64,000 nucleotides of DNA from Rhinopomastus cyanomelas (Eukaryota; Chordata; Aves; Bucerotiformes; Rhinopomastidae): contig VXBP01008606.1 of assembly GCA_013400115.1 (NCBI GenBank), forward strand, positions 434,001 through 498,000, in the 5' to 3' direction. Both the position numbers and the translations under genes were made by a program. Below are positions 37,801 through 50,636 of this stretch, one piece after another (positions within the stretch are counted from its first letter, which is position 1; every line of letters begins with the position of its first letter). A model generated the notes under the pieces. That model was given only the letters and a program-made list of their open reading frames with translations, did not search any database and was not told the origin of the DNA.

Positions 37801-40023
37801 ATTTATGCAAAGTCCAGCAGACTGAGACTGCCTGCAGAAGCCAAGGGGCTGTGGCAGAGGCAGGATATGGAACACTAGCATGCAAATCCCTGCTGCAGAC
37901 TGGGCACTGCTGCTGGGATAAGTCATGCCTCTCCAGTAACAGGAGGTTAAAAAAGAAGGGAAAAAAAAGGCTATTTCCCCAGCAGTGAAGAAAGGCTTCA
38001 GATTTAGTGTGGAAAACGTTGTTGTTCTTTTTACTTTCTAACATCTATTCCAGCCAGAGCCTTCTCTGCTCTTAGATGGAAACGGGCAGGGAGGTTTGCA
38101 TGTTTCCTCGAAATGGCATTAAAAGAGCTACCTTCTTTAGTGTATCATCTCCTTTAGTTACTGCAAAACATTCTTGGGACAGGTATGGTCATAGGCTGCC
38201 AAGCATGTTCCCATGCACCTTCACAATTCGCTGACATCGACGGAACAGCGGCAGCACAGTGGGAAGGAATTAATACACGGGCTTGAAAGGAAATACAGGG
38301 TGCCAAGAAAACTGCTCTGACTGCACAGGCTCATCTGAACCTTCACAGTTCAGAGGCCCAGAGCCTTTCATCTGGCTGTAAAATAGCATGACTTGCTGGT
38401 GGTGTGCAAAGAAACTGAGACCTACAGCATGCTGTTTTTTCTCCCCGGCTCACCAGCTGATGCCCACAAACATTAATTATTGTCTCAGTTCTTACTTTTT
38501 GCCAAAGGCATTACCCCATAAATCATGCATGTGCTGTTCACATGGGAGATGCAATTTCTTAAATCCCTTGCAAGTCACTGGATATGTCGCTTAAGCTGCC
38601 TCTACCTTAGTTTACTAAGAAAACTTGGGAGCAATGTGCTTTCATAACGTGAGAGGGAACAGCACAACGGGAACACAGAGTTTACATAAAACAGCTGATG
38701 CTTTTTTTATAGTGCTGAGTCCTTTGTCTCACCGAAATCAAGAGGAGTAAAGGATGGCAGGGTTTGGCTCATCGTATTTGCAGAGTGCTTTTTTGAGCCC
38801 TGGACATGGTGATTATCCTTGCTGAGCACAGTATTTTGAATACAAACCCCAAGCCTAATGAAGAGTAAGTTAAATGAGTTGAGGCCATTTACGAAGAAAT
38901 TAAGATCTCTTGGCATAAGCCTTAGAAAATCCAATAAAACACACACACTGCTTGGGGAGGTGAGCAACGTGCCTGCATACCTACGATATTGGGCAAGAAA
39001 CTATTCTGCTCTGAAAAACCAGGTAGCTACAGCCAAATGCTTTTGTTTGCATTTCTTCCTGTAAAGAGCAAAACCTGGACTTTTGCTGCCCACCATAACC
39101 ATTAGATCACACAAAGCATGTTTTCTGGGGTCAGTTGTTCTTTGTGTTAGAGATCAAGTGGTGTTTATTATAGCATGCCACAATGCAGAGAGTTCAGGAA
39201 AGGCAGTAAAGGCCATGCTAGCCAACTAAAGAACTCCCAGTAACCAATCTTTATTCCTATCATCTATTTATATCCATCCAGCACTAGTCAGGGCTTGGAA
39301 CCATCTTGTACTGGCTCTGTGCAATTTGAGCAAATAGGTAGACAAGATGAAAAGCCAAAGAATCTACAGTCTGCTGTTCATGTCCCCTTCAAGGCTGCTC
39401 AAGAGCTAGCAAGATTATTAGAAAACTCTGGCAAAACATGTTTTAAAAGAAGCAGCTCTACTGGAAAAAAGTAACATCAGGGTGTGAGAGGGGTCTTTTC
39501 TTGTTGAAATGAAAATATATAAAAACAAATGAAAAAATATGGCATGTATGTAAAAATGAGATTTTACTTTGATACAAAAATAGACTTTAGGCACATTTCC
39601 CACTCCCGACTTCTAAAGGAAAGAAAACTCAATCTTTGCCTGTAGTTCACATGAATAAAAACAGTTAATTTCAATTACTACTTCTGCAGTCACATTGTCT
39701 ACACATGAGATCAAATGAGCACAGAGAAACACGTAACAGTCATCCCATCTCCTTGATAATGTACCCTGGTACTGCTGATTGCCAGTGTCTGTATTCTCAC
39801 GAATCAGTAACATAACTACTTGCTTCCAAGCTGAATGTTATTCACATGGTTAAGTCAAACGACTTGGGTCTACTTAAGTGAACTTGAATGGGATTACTCA
39901 CTTGAGTAGAGTTACTTATGCACATCTCTTACGCTGAGACCACGAGAGACAACAGCACTGCAGATTTACCATTCTAAGATTTTACTTCATCCCGTTACGG
40001 AAAGTTGGAAAAAATGTTCTTAC

Positions 40024-40164
40024 CTGATGTTTTTTCTGTAAACACCACCTTGGACTCAGCTGTGAAATTTTGTCCAGTCAGGATCATCTGTTGTCCTCCA
40101 TAAACAAGGCAGCTATCAATGTCTTGTCTTTCAACCATTGGAAGTTCATGAGCAGACCTTTGGG
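40024..40164 (-). CDS. NFATC2: NFATC2 exon (start of Rel-homology C-terminal, IPT-like subdomain)
   Basis: This 141-bp exon encodes QRSAHELPMVERQDIDSCLV and continues YGGQQMILTGQNFTAESKVV to FTEKTS. The minus-strand acceptor is CCACAG before CCCAAAGG and the donor is ACATCAG followed by GTAAGA. Its first two bases complete Ser (SQRSAHEL) and its last base G begins the Asp codon finished in the next exon. It begins the immunoglobulin-like C-terminal Rel subdomain, which in NFAT proteins packs against the DNA backbone and can mediate dimer contacts. It is too short to stand out as an ORF and was found by reading splice sites and homology. Human has Thr-Thr-Asp where this gene has Thr-Ser-Asp. 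Confidence 0.95.
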
Positions 40165-43100
40165 CTGTGGACAAATTGCAGACATGAATGAAACCAACTC
40201 TGTTTTACCAGGACTTTCCAAATCTTCCCAGAACTATACACAGATAGATCTTGTCATCGTTACCATCCACTGCCTGCCAAAGCAGCTTCTCCAGGGTGCT
40301 AAATTTAGGTTTGAGAGGGAAAAATAAACTTACTCAAGGCATTTTATTTGGAAACATTCAGGAGCTGGCTGCAGCATTTCAGCTGTGCTGGCCTTACTCC
40401 TTGTCCTTGAGAAAGGACAGCTTGGATGAATGAGCTGGAACTTGCCCATGTCTGTTTCCAAATAAATAGCCAAATTTTCAAGTGCAGCCACACTACAGCC
40501 CTGGAGCCCAAAGATTCCACCTGCAAGGAGGATTCCACTGAAGAACACTGAATTCCTTCAGAAAATGAAAATAAATCTCTTCTGCAAAAGCCCACTGCCT
40601 CCTACAGAATGGGGACTGTATGTTTGCCAACAAAAGCACTGTCTCCATGTGCCAGCACCAAGCCTTGTGCACACAACAAGAGGGGCAACAATGAAGCTGC
40701 ATTTGTGAGCAGGAAAGGTCACACCAGGACTGCTGAAGCCTGGGCTTTTGCAAGCGTGTTTTGCAGGGGCCTGAACATCTGAGGAGCAGAGGCATGTGCT
40801 GCAGACTGAGTTTGATTATAAAAAGCAAGAGAAGAAAAGTTATGGTGGAATCCAGATGGGGCACGTACGTGATCAAGAGTTTCTAAGGTCTTTACTGTTC
40901 TTGGCCACAAACTTGGAGTGTGACTTTGTCAAGTTATTCTCTCTTTCCCCAGCCAGAAAACCAAGATAGCACCATCTCTCCACCTACTTTCACCCCTTTA
41001 AAACAGCCATTTGCACAGTTGGAAAAGCTTTGGAGAATCCCAGTCACCATCCCTGCAAGGTTATTCCAACTGTTCGCTAACAAGCGGCAGGAGCCTAAGA
41101 AAGTGAAGATGCAGGAGTTGTTCCCCACAACACAGACAGCTGGAAAATATCATGAGCTTTCCCCGTGAGCAGACCAGGTGGGCAGCAGTTTGGGTCTGAA
41201 CTGTGAGTTCATGACCTGCACTCAAACTCCTCCAGATTCATCCACCCCAACTGGAAAGGCCTCTAGAGGATGCCGCTCATCTATTTAACAGCTGCCTTGG
41301 CTGGATTTTAACTTTGACAAGGAGTCTGCACCCAGGAGACCCTGAGCATTTGTGTCTTCCCTTCACTGAACATTGTTGGCTGCTGAGACAAAAATAAGGA
41401 TATGTTATCCCATACATTCAGTGCTGGAGCTCTACAGGCGAGGCTGGGCTTGCTGGGACCTGCTCCCAGCACACTCTTACTGCTCTGCCTCCTTCCAAAA
41501 GCTGAAAACCCAGCTGAAAACCTGCAGTTCACGGCTGCGGTGAGACCTGTACAAATTCTCACACCACATAAAGAAAATGCTGGAATGTTTAGTGGGAAAA
41601 CACAAGTGTTAAACCTTTCAGACAGGTGTCTGCGGAAGTGGGGAGACACTTCCTAGCGAGGACAAGCTCAGCTGAACCCTTGCTGCCTGTCACTCTGACA
41701 CAGAGTTTTTGCTCTCATTAAAAATATGAGTTATTCAATACTCAAAACTTTATTGTGCTGTGTGAGAGGCACTATTAAAAATCTATTTAAAATAACCTTA
41801 TGACTTACTGTTCTCTTCAAGCATACAACAACAGCTGGGCTAAGATACTGCCAATTAAAAATATATATTCAGAGTATTTCCACAGAAGCTGCTAATTTCT
41901 TTCACATGGCTGTATAATTAATTCCTTACGCTAAACACTCAGTTTTTTGATGAGTTCATAACTGGATTTATCACAAAGACAGATCTGAAACCTCAAAGGC
42001 TTAAGAGCACATAGCAATCATCAAAAACACGTCTACAACAGGCAGGATAAAATGTATTTAAGCTTTGCTCTGGACACTGTTTATTCTTATTTGGTACCCA
42101 AATTTCATTTCCAAACCATCCCAAATCATCAAAATTTCAGATTAATCTCTGTGTCCTTGGACTTCAGTGCATTAATAGACAACTACATATCTGATATCCC
42201 ACAGATCAGTGGCTCTCAAAGCTTTTTCAGGATAAGGAATGACAAATTTTAGCCTGGATAATAACAGTTTGACTCATCTTAATTGCATTTGGATCTTGGC
42301 AAGTTGGAAATTGAAGACCAGCCCATTGTCCAGCTTCCATAAAGTGCAGTGTTTGTGTACACCATGACCTACCAAGGAGTCCAGAAGGACAACTGGTTCA
42401 CCAGGACTGTGCATCCCAGCCCTTAGGAAAAGCCAAAAACCCATCTGCCATCCTCAGCCGAGCTGGAGCAGCCTCAGCAGTACTGCCTGGAAGCCTGAGA
42501 TGGGGAGAGGTGTTCTGTGGGTATCACCAGTGCAGCTCCCTGCTGCCATGGCCACAAGGAGCCAGGCTGACGTAGCACTATGTTCTGGCATGGCCACAGC
42601 ATGGGCTGGCCATGGGCATCTCTAAAATCGCTTTTTCCCTGACCCAGCTTTGCTGTAGAAGTACAAAACTCATGTGTGCTGTTATGTACTACAGCATAAT
42701 GCCATTTGGAAGAGTTTCAGTTACTTCTCAGAGCGACTATCATAGTAAAGGGACTGGTGGAGGAACAACGGGCAACTACTGAGTGCCAGGTTTCTTCTGC
42801 CCATTTTGCCTGCCCTCTTCTCCTCCCATTAGGTGATTTGAAACCTTTTTCTAAAAAATAAACCAATACACCAAAAAAAAACCCCCTTTTCATTTTTCAA
42901 TAACTTTTTTAACCAGGTCTATATGAAGGTTTCACCTTTCCTCTGAAGCTGCCTCAATAGGATAACTCTTTTGGCCTCTGCAAGAAACATTAATTGCCAA
43001 TAAATCCCCTTCCTCTAAGGCTCATGATGGGTGGACTGCATGCAATAATTTCACACTGTTCCTTCTCTTCCCCTGGGGGCTGGCACTTCATAAAGTGACC

Positions 43101-46100
43101 TACAGCTACTGGAGTTTATGAGCTTTGAATAAACAAAACACTGTTGATTTAACCAGTTGGGGTGTTTACTTTCAATAGCAACAGTTACTGACATAAAGCA
43201 GCAGAGCAAATGCTATAGAAATACTCACACTTGGCCTGAAGCAGTGTGTCAACCTATTAACAGGGGACATTATTTTTCTATTTTATTTGACTGTCTGCAA
43301 ATCAAGATGTCACGGATACGTGGTGCCAAGAAATACAAGGCACACAGCAACACCAGAGAGAGAAAGGGAGCTGCTGTCTTGGGGCGCTGCACTGCCTACC
43401 CCCAGCCTCAGCCCCGGAGGGAAGCAGCCATTGCCCACATCACTTAGACAGCTGCTGCCCACAGCCCACCCAGGTTCACACGCACCTGCAGGGGCACAGG
43501 GCGCTTGGCAGGGCTGAGCCTTTATCCCCTTCCTTGTGCTAGCAGGTGGAGGGAAGGTTAAGATAGCCCAAACCCCTGCGTTGGTAGGCTGAACACTTCG
43601 CAGGGGATGCACAAGCCTGGAGGCCAACTATAAGTGTGCCAGGGCAGGGTGAAGGTGTTTCTGCATCCCTGCTTGTCCACAGCATCTGTATCTGTTCCTC
43701 TCTCAGCAGAAAGGCTATTTGCTTACTAGGAAAAAAGAGGGACATTTTGAGAAAACTGATTATCTGATATGTCTGTTGCAGCTCTAAATGCCCCCAGGAG
43801 ACTGTTGTCCAAGATCTAAGTGACAATCCCAGCTGTATTCCCTAATGTACTCCGTAGGCAATCCTAGCTCCACCTCTGAGCCCTTTTCCCTCTGCACGGC
43901 CCAGATCTCCCCATCTCCTCCTGCATGCATCTTGTGGGACAAGCAGTTCTAGCTCTGCCTGAGCATCATGTTTCCTTCCACTGGTATAGAGGACTTCCAA
44001 ATGCTGTCCTATCTTGCCCAAAAGCTGACTTGCTTCTAAAGTGAAGCTACGTGTCTCTAACAGCCTCCAGAGACACATCGACAATCTGCATCCTTGAATG
44101 TGCAATGAGAGCAAGGGCTGGACTGGGTAATGTAGGCAAAGAAAAAGCATTGACGTGATCTGCTTCTCTCAGGAGGAACAGGCTTGTGAACTCTTCACAG
44201 AGCAGTGTCTGACTGACAATTACAGAGTGAAGATATTTCATGTATCAGCACACTGCCTCATTGCTGCCTTCTGCAGTGACTGGAGGCATCCATGCAAACT
44301 TCTTTGTGAACATGGACCACAGAATAGCTGCAAGAGTGAAATCTCCTCCACGCCAGCCATCTACCATCTATACTAATGAGTCCAGAGCTTAGGTTTACCT
44401 GTTGTTCCCACAGCTGATCTAAGTGCAAGAGAGATTCTTAGCAAAGACAAGGAGCAGGCTTGCCTTCAGCTCAACGAGGACAATGCTAGCATTACCTCTA
44501 GTTATGTCTAACTGCCATCACAAGCCAAGTAAACAAAAAAAAAGTGTCTACTTAAGAGAGGTGGGGTCATAACTTGCACCTCCAGTGCAGCAGTATTCCC
44601 AGGCCAAATGGTGAGATGCCACCTTGGAGCCTCCATCCTTACTCTGATCAGTGGGGTAGTCCCAGCTCAGCCCAGTTTGCTAGAAACCTTCAAGGCATGA
44701 CTCGCTACTCCTGACATGTCTTTTCAAACCCCTAAAAGCTCTTGGCTCCAGACACTGATTTCTGTCAGATTTGAGAAGAGCAGATAGAGCTGAGTGTCTG
44801 CTGCTAAAAAAAATCCAAAATCCTAGAAGCAATGGCAGAGGCATAATTTGTTGTGGGATTAAATCTTCTACCTCAGTGCAAACCTTAATGAGCCAAAGTA
44901 AATATCTCATTCCTCCTGTCACACTGTGTTTATTTACCACGAGCCGCCTGCCTGAGGTAGGATTGATAGGAGCAGAGCTCCTGTGCTGAAAGCTTATCCA
45001 ACACAGTAATGTCCTGAGAGTTTGATCTCATCCATCACAAACTAAAGCATCCAGACTTCACTGGTGGAAGGGATTCAAAGACTGAGAAGGAGCAGTACTT
45101 GAGCTGGGGGTGGATTAAGGGCAGGGCAAATCTCTAGCAGGCAGGTAGATATCAGTCAGGCACCCTAGAGAGCAGCAATCTTCTAATGAGAAGGATGGGA
45201 GGAATTACCTCCTGGTAGGAGATGGGCCAGTGGAAGGCTTAAGTGAGAATCATGTAAACAAGGCAAATTTGTAACCCTGATTAGACAGGAAACATTGAAA
45301 ATGTGATGAAGAGAAGAAGCATGAAGAGAAGAACCCTGGTATGAATGACAACAGACTCCAGTTTGTTGCCAGCAAGACTTAATCAGCACTTTGTGCAGAG
45401 CCATCCAAGAAAAAAAGCACCAAAAATAGATGGCTTTACTCCACCTCCTCTGCACATAATTTATTTTACGATGTCCCTGTGAAGAAGAAGTGACAAGCAC
45501 GGATGGCAGCAGTGTCAGATAAGTATGATACTTTCTATGAACTGCAGCCAGCTCACCAAACCAGCATGTGATTAATGACAGGAAAACCATGGCCTCGGTT
45601 CACTTCTCTGTCGATCATCTCTGCGGGTATGCACAGCATTTCCCTTTAATCCCTTGTGGAGGAGATCTGCTGAGCTTAAATTACGCTCAGAAATCCACAC
45701 TCTGCACAATACACTGGGGCACTTGCTTTCACCAACAGCGGGACTGCAAAGACAAAAAGTAAACAGGAGTTTATCCTCACAGCAAGGCTTGCAGGCTGCA
45801 GAAAGGGTGGGCATTTTCCTTCTGTCTGACTCAGACTTTCCAGACTGAAATATTTTGGTTGCACATTAAAAGTAGAAAATGTCAGAATTAGCTTTTAAAT
45901 GCTGCACTTCAAGGGAGAGAAAAATTTCACTTCAGAAAAAGCACCAGTCTTTGTGTCTGTTGTATTTACAGCAAACTGCATGACTGTCTCAAAGTTGAAA
46001 TAAAAGGGGCTAAACAATTCCTTTAATTCAACTGGAAACCATGCTACTCCCATAATAATCGTGGTTGTGGTCAAACTTGCAAGTGGGTACCTCCAAAGTG

Positions 46101-49100
46101 CAAAAGGACCATTCATTTCTGCTTTTTTAATCTCAATAAACTAGGGCTCCTTCTTGCCTGCCTTTGTATTCCGACCAGCACAGCTCCCGGCCGAGGAAAA
46201 GCACTCGCTGGTTTGCCAAGACAACATTCTTTTACATGACTAGCTCTTTCCTCCACAGTTATTAATGTGTCACATATCACAGGCTCAGATTGTCTACTAT
46301 TATGGGAAACTCTACTAGAAGGAGAGAAAAATAAAGGAAACTTCCAGGGAAATTGATTGAAGGGAAACAAGCTCTTTGACTCAATTAGGTGGAACAAAAT
46401 ACAGTCAATAATAGAAACTATTTCAACTCCTCAGATGGACAAAACAGCAATGAGTTTTGTTTGTTTTGACTTTTTATCACCTTGGTATATCTATTAAAAG
46501 AGCAATATTTTGAACTCCTCTTTTCAGGCCAAGTGCAGTCATTTGCATTTCAAGAGATTTCTGAGCACATGCTAATATCAGCAAATACATTATATGAAAT
46601 AAGAACTTTGGGAAGGATAAAAACTGTGTACACAGTGCAGATGATACACCAAAGCCTTACACTCACATCCCACAGACACTTGCACAAAGCAGGTTTTGAT
46701 TGCTCTGTGGGAAAAAAAACCTCTAAAACTTGCTGCCTCACAGGTGCTTTTGTGGCCACTACGAGCTCCCCTCAATACTGCTCCCCCTCTACTCCAAGGA
46801 TGCTTCAGCCAAGGAGTGGAAACTCAACTCTAGAGATCAAACACTCACTGAGACACGAGTTTCAGCTCATAGGGAAAGGCAAATCAAAGCAAACTGACAG
46901 ACCTAATGTCACAGAAATTGTCTTAATGGTTTGAAAATAATGACCGGGTCTGCAAACAGCAAATGATTCACTGAGTGACCTGTTTTCACTGGGGCTGTGT
47001 CTGAAGGGACAACTCAGCAACCCTCTAGCAGTGGCAATTCCGTCACCTTCTGTGAGATCAGCTCTGTGATAGCCCTGCCTGGTCCAGCAAAAGCTCACCT
47101 GTAGGAGCTGGATTCTACCTAAAACAAAGATGTACAAGCAGGGCTGGGCACTTGGGCATGCACAGCCACAGCGCTGACTAAAAGCACCAAGGAGTGTGGG
47201 CAGGGAGCCAAACACTGTCTGCAGGGCATCCTGGGGACAACTCCAGTGGTGCCAGCGGGCCTTGCTGCCGTTTCAGGGCCTCAGCAGGGAGCAAACAGCC
47301 AGGAGAGGGATTTTTCACGTCTTTCCAGCACAGTACCTACAAGACAGTATCTTTCCATCCCTAAGTAAGTGACGGCCTGTTGCTACAACTATCAGAGGGC
47401 TTTCAAATGCCTTTTCCTTCTCACTGGCTTAGAACTAATCAAAAGGCCACAGGAGAAATAAGCTGCAGGCTGCTCGAGGTGCAGGTTCGTCTGGATACGA
47501 GGGCCTTTGTGAGGCATAACCCATCATTTAACAACATAGCACCTCCTTGGTCTTCCCACACAGCTGCCTCAGGAGGAACTTGCTCCGGATGATGCTTTGA
47601 ACCTGTGAAATCCCCTCCTAAAACCTGTCAAGTGCTGAATGTGACACAGATGAGGTGGAACCGAATCACCCCGTGAAAAGCAGATACTTCACAGTTCTTG
47701 CTTCATTGCAGCTAATGATCTGCTGACACCAGTGGGAGTTTTTGAACCAGGATCGGCTTCTGCTGAGGAGAGCACTCAGATATTCTGTTGGTAGCAACAG
47801 TGCTCTCGGGGGAACTCCACTGGTAGGGAAAGAGCCAGTTATCTTAAAGCTGCTACTTACTAAGGCTTTCCCAAAGGGACGTTATTAACAGCTACCAGAC
47901 AGGAGAGGCCTTACAGGTCAGTCCCTGAGAATAAGGGCTCCCAGGTGGCCATGTGAAAACAAAAACAAAAAGCAAACAATGTCAGAAAACGAGAATCCCA
48001 ACAGCACATTGTGGTGGGAGACAGGACACAATAAGAAAATGTTCCAGCGCCCCAGCACGCTCCTTTCTCAGCAGGGCACATGAGCTTACCTGAGCCCATG
48101 AGCTCTGCAGCACAAGCAGACTGGGAGAAATAGATTACCATCTCTAAGTGTGGTGTAGCCTGCATTAGTAATGCAGGCTAAACCAACTACTGCTTCTAAC
48201 CATCTTCCCAGAACTAGGCTGAGCTCAGGAAGTGCTACTGAAATGCAAAAACGCTGTTAAATATGCCGTGTACATTCTAAATGCAAGTGGCTTATCACTC
48301 CAGATCACTTTATGCTCTATCTCCATGGTTGTGTCCAGTATTCCAAAGACAAAAGTTACTTCTTTTCTTGGACAACAAATACACTTTTTCTTGTAGAAAC
48401 TTTGCTGTCTGCTACAAGCCAACATTTTCATACTTTAATTATAAAAAACATTAATTTAAACCACTATAAAGGGATCTCTCCTCTCAGCCTTTTTATGTGC
48501 GTAAGACTCAAAGCAAACACCTCCCTGTACAAATGCCTCGACATCTTAAACAAGCCATTGCCAACAGCAGTCAGTGCATGGGCAAATGAGGTGTGCACAT
48601 ACAACTCAGAATAATATGATCTTACTCTGTAAATTGTGACTGGATTTCTGCTTGAACCATCTTTGGTGATGGGCACAAGCTGTGCAATTGTGGAAGGCTC
48701 TGCGAAATGCCTGGCTAACACCTATTTGCTTTTCCTGGAGAAGAATTTGTATAGATGGGGTGTGATCTGCAGGCTTCCCTGCATGACCGGGGGAACATCC
48801 ACACTCTGCTTAGCTCATGCTGTTCTTGTGTTTGGTGGATGTAGGAGTTCCACCTGGAGTTTCCCCACCCATGTAGCTCCCCATCGCAGCCAAGAATGGG
48901 CTGTTTCCACTTGGAAAAGAAACTGCTGGAGAAACCAGGTGATCCTTTGCCACAATTCCCTTCCTATCCACAGAAGCTGCAGTTTGCTGAGTGTTTCCTT
49001 TAGCAAATGGGCCTTTGTTTCAGCAGAAACACGTTTGGGGTGGAGACCACTATTGTTTCAGCCATCTGGTCTCATAAAGGTTTGTAACTGTTTCCTATAG

Positions 49101-50463
49101 AGAAAGGTGGTGGTTACTCCCACTATTCTTCCATCCACATCACCCACCGTGCCCATTTAATTCATTCAGCTGCTAAAACACTCTGATAGTTGATATCTCT
49201 GCATAAACATTTCCCCGCAATCAGACATACCCATCATCCTCTCCTTAGCCTTGCCTTGTTTATTCTTTTCTAGTGATTTTTAAAAGCTGCTGTTATTAAT
49301 TCATTAGTGACATTTTCTTTCGATTTCCCATCCAGCATTGGCCTCTCTCTTATTCTAAGCAGTTGTTACTGAAGTAAAGGCTGCATCTCAATAAATAAAA
49401 CTCACACATGAGAAACTCTTCAATGACTTTCCTCCCAACTTGTGGCAAGACAGGTTCTGCTAAAGGGGTGAGTCATTCAGCAAAGGGACAGGAAAACTGT
49501 TGATTGTGTATTTGTGAAATCCCCAAACCACTGAAAAGGCACCATTTGCCAACAAAAGCATCACAGGATGCACATGAACCAGCAAAGTGGGTGGAGCCCT
49601 TCCAGAAATGACTGTGACATGGGGGGCACCTTCTCAGCGGCCTCTCTTTCTCAGGATCCAGTATGTTAAAATGAGTGGGAGGTACAAGTTTCTCAGCTTG
49701 CACACTTATAGGATTTGCCCCCCAGAAATAAAACTGCAAGTTTTCTTCTGTCTCTCTGGAGAATACCAGAACAATCTGTGCTTTCCCTGCTTCAGCAGCA
49801 GCCTCCAGAGCAGCATGCTCCTTCCTTAGCACTGACATCTAGAAAAAATTATAACCAGGATGTGCCTGAGTCTCAGAATCAAACCTGTTTCTCAATCTCA
49901 GCTGTGTTCTTGTCTCCACTGAGAGCAGTGGACTCCTTCAACTTGCAGGACTGGTTAGTGCTTGGATTTGCCCCAGATTTGAATTCAGAACTTCCCAAAC
50001 CTGACAGGTTATGAATACTGTGTTCTTGTAATGTCTTCACGCAAAATAAAAGCACTGCAAGGAAGACAAGCAGCTTGCATCCTCAGCTACAAGTAGGGAG
50101 AATGTCTGTCTGCCCATATGACCACACCTCTGCTGTGTGTCTGATCCCAGAGAAGATCTGCTAGTCAGAAATAGCAGCAACACTCTAATATATAAACTTT
50201 GTTAAAACTCCAGTCTTTTGCTGTCCCCACAAGCTGTAAGCACCACCTGCCACCAAAGCCTGCTTCAGGAAAGGAACTGTACAGAGGTAAGAGCCACAGG
50301 TCACTCCAGTGGTGGCACAGGGCAGGCAGCACAGAGGAGCAGAGCACCTTGGGTCTGCTTGGCTGAGCACATGGGGATATTTTTCCCTTCAGTGCTAGCC
50401 TAGAGCAGAGGGACAAGATGATCATTGTTGCAAGAGACAGAACAAATCTCAGGGGATACTCAC
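40165..50463 (-). other. NFATC2: NFATC2 intron (10.3 kb)
   Basis: This lies between the two Rel subdomain exons (donor GTGAGT, acceptor CCACAG). Apart from a 25-bp palindrome near 48.17 kb I see no repeat, RNA gene or convincing ORF. It is notably free of recognisable CR1 copies. Confidence 0.85.
48156..48180. repeat. Perfect 12-bp inverted repeat with 1-base spacer
   Basis: TAGCCTGCATTA, a single G, then TAATGCAGGCTA. Allowing one mismatch the symmetry extends to 48152-48184 (GGT outside on the left pairs with ACC on the right). It could form a cruciform or RNA hairpin, but the 1-base loop is too tight for a conventional stem-loop, so the innermost pairs would have to open. Nothing nearby indicates a function. 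Confidence 0.9.
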
Positions 50464-50636
50464 AGCATTCGATGGGGTTTGATGCTGCTTGCAGAGAAAT
50501 GATCCTGCCGTTGGACTCGGGGATGTGCACGCGGAAGACGAGCCGGACACGAGTGTTCTTCCTGCCGATGTCTGTCTCCCCCTTACGCAGCTCAATGTCT
50601 GCATTCCTCAGCTTCAAAATCCCCGCGCAGTCGATG
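50464..50636 (-). CDS. NFATC2: NFATC2 exon (Rel-homology N-terminal subdomain, second part)
   Basis: This 173-bp exon encodes IDCAGILKLRNADIELRKGE through IISLQAASNPIEC, finishing the N-terminal Rel subdomain and its linker to the C-terminal one. On the minus strand the acceptor is TTTGGCAG before CATCGAC and the donor is GAATGCT followed by GTGAGT. One base completes Thr from the previous exon, and a final T is carried to the next exon to form Ser. GETDIG carries the Thr that is the third AP-1 contact in NFAT1. It has several CpGs and is more GC-rich than the flanking intron. The frame stays open past the donor to about 50165 (see findings). Residues appear nearly identical to mammalian NFATC2. 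Confidence 0.97.

Larger units (their letters stand above)
27386..40023 (-). other. NFATC2: NFATC2 intron (12.6 kb)
   Basis: This holds two closely related CR1 3' tails (32.6 and 34.1 kb), a short TG microsatellite and a 20-bp minisatellite. The interval 28.9-29.7 kb is somewhat GC-richer and has chance open frames on the minus strand (up to 170 codons) without recognisable homology. Elsewhere I see only unique intronic sequence. Confidence 0.85.

Noticed and set aside
46482..46934. 150-codon plus-strand ORF
   Set aside because: It lies inside an NFATC2 intron on the opposite strand, with no homology, no splice-site support and ordinary intron composition.
48636..49100. 154-codon plus-strand ORF
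   Set aside because: No recognisable domain, composition like the surrounding intron, and overlapping open frames on the other strand. Several random ORFs near this length are expected in 64 kb.
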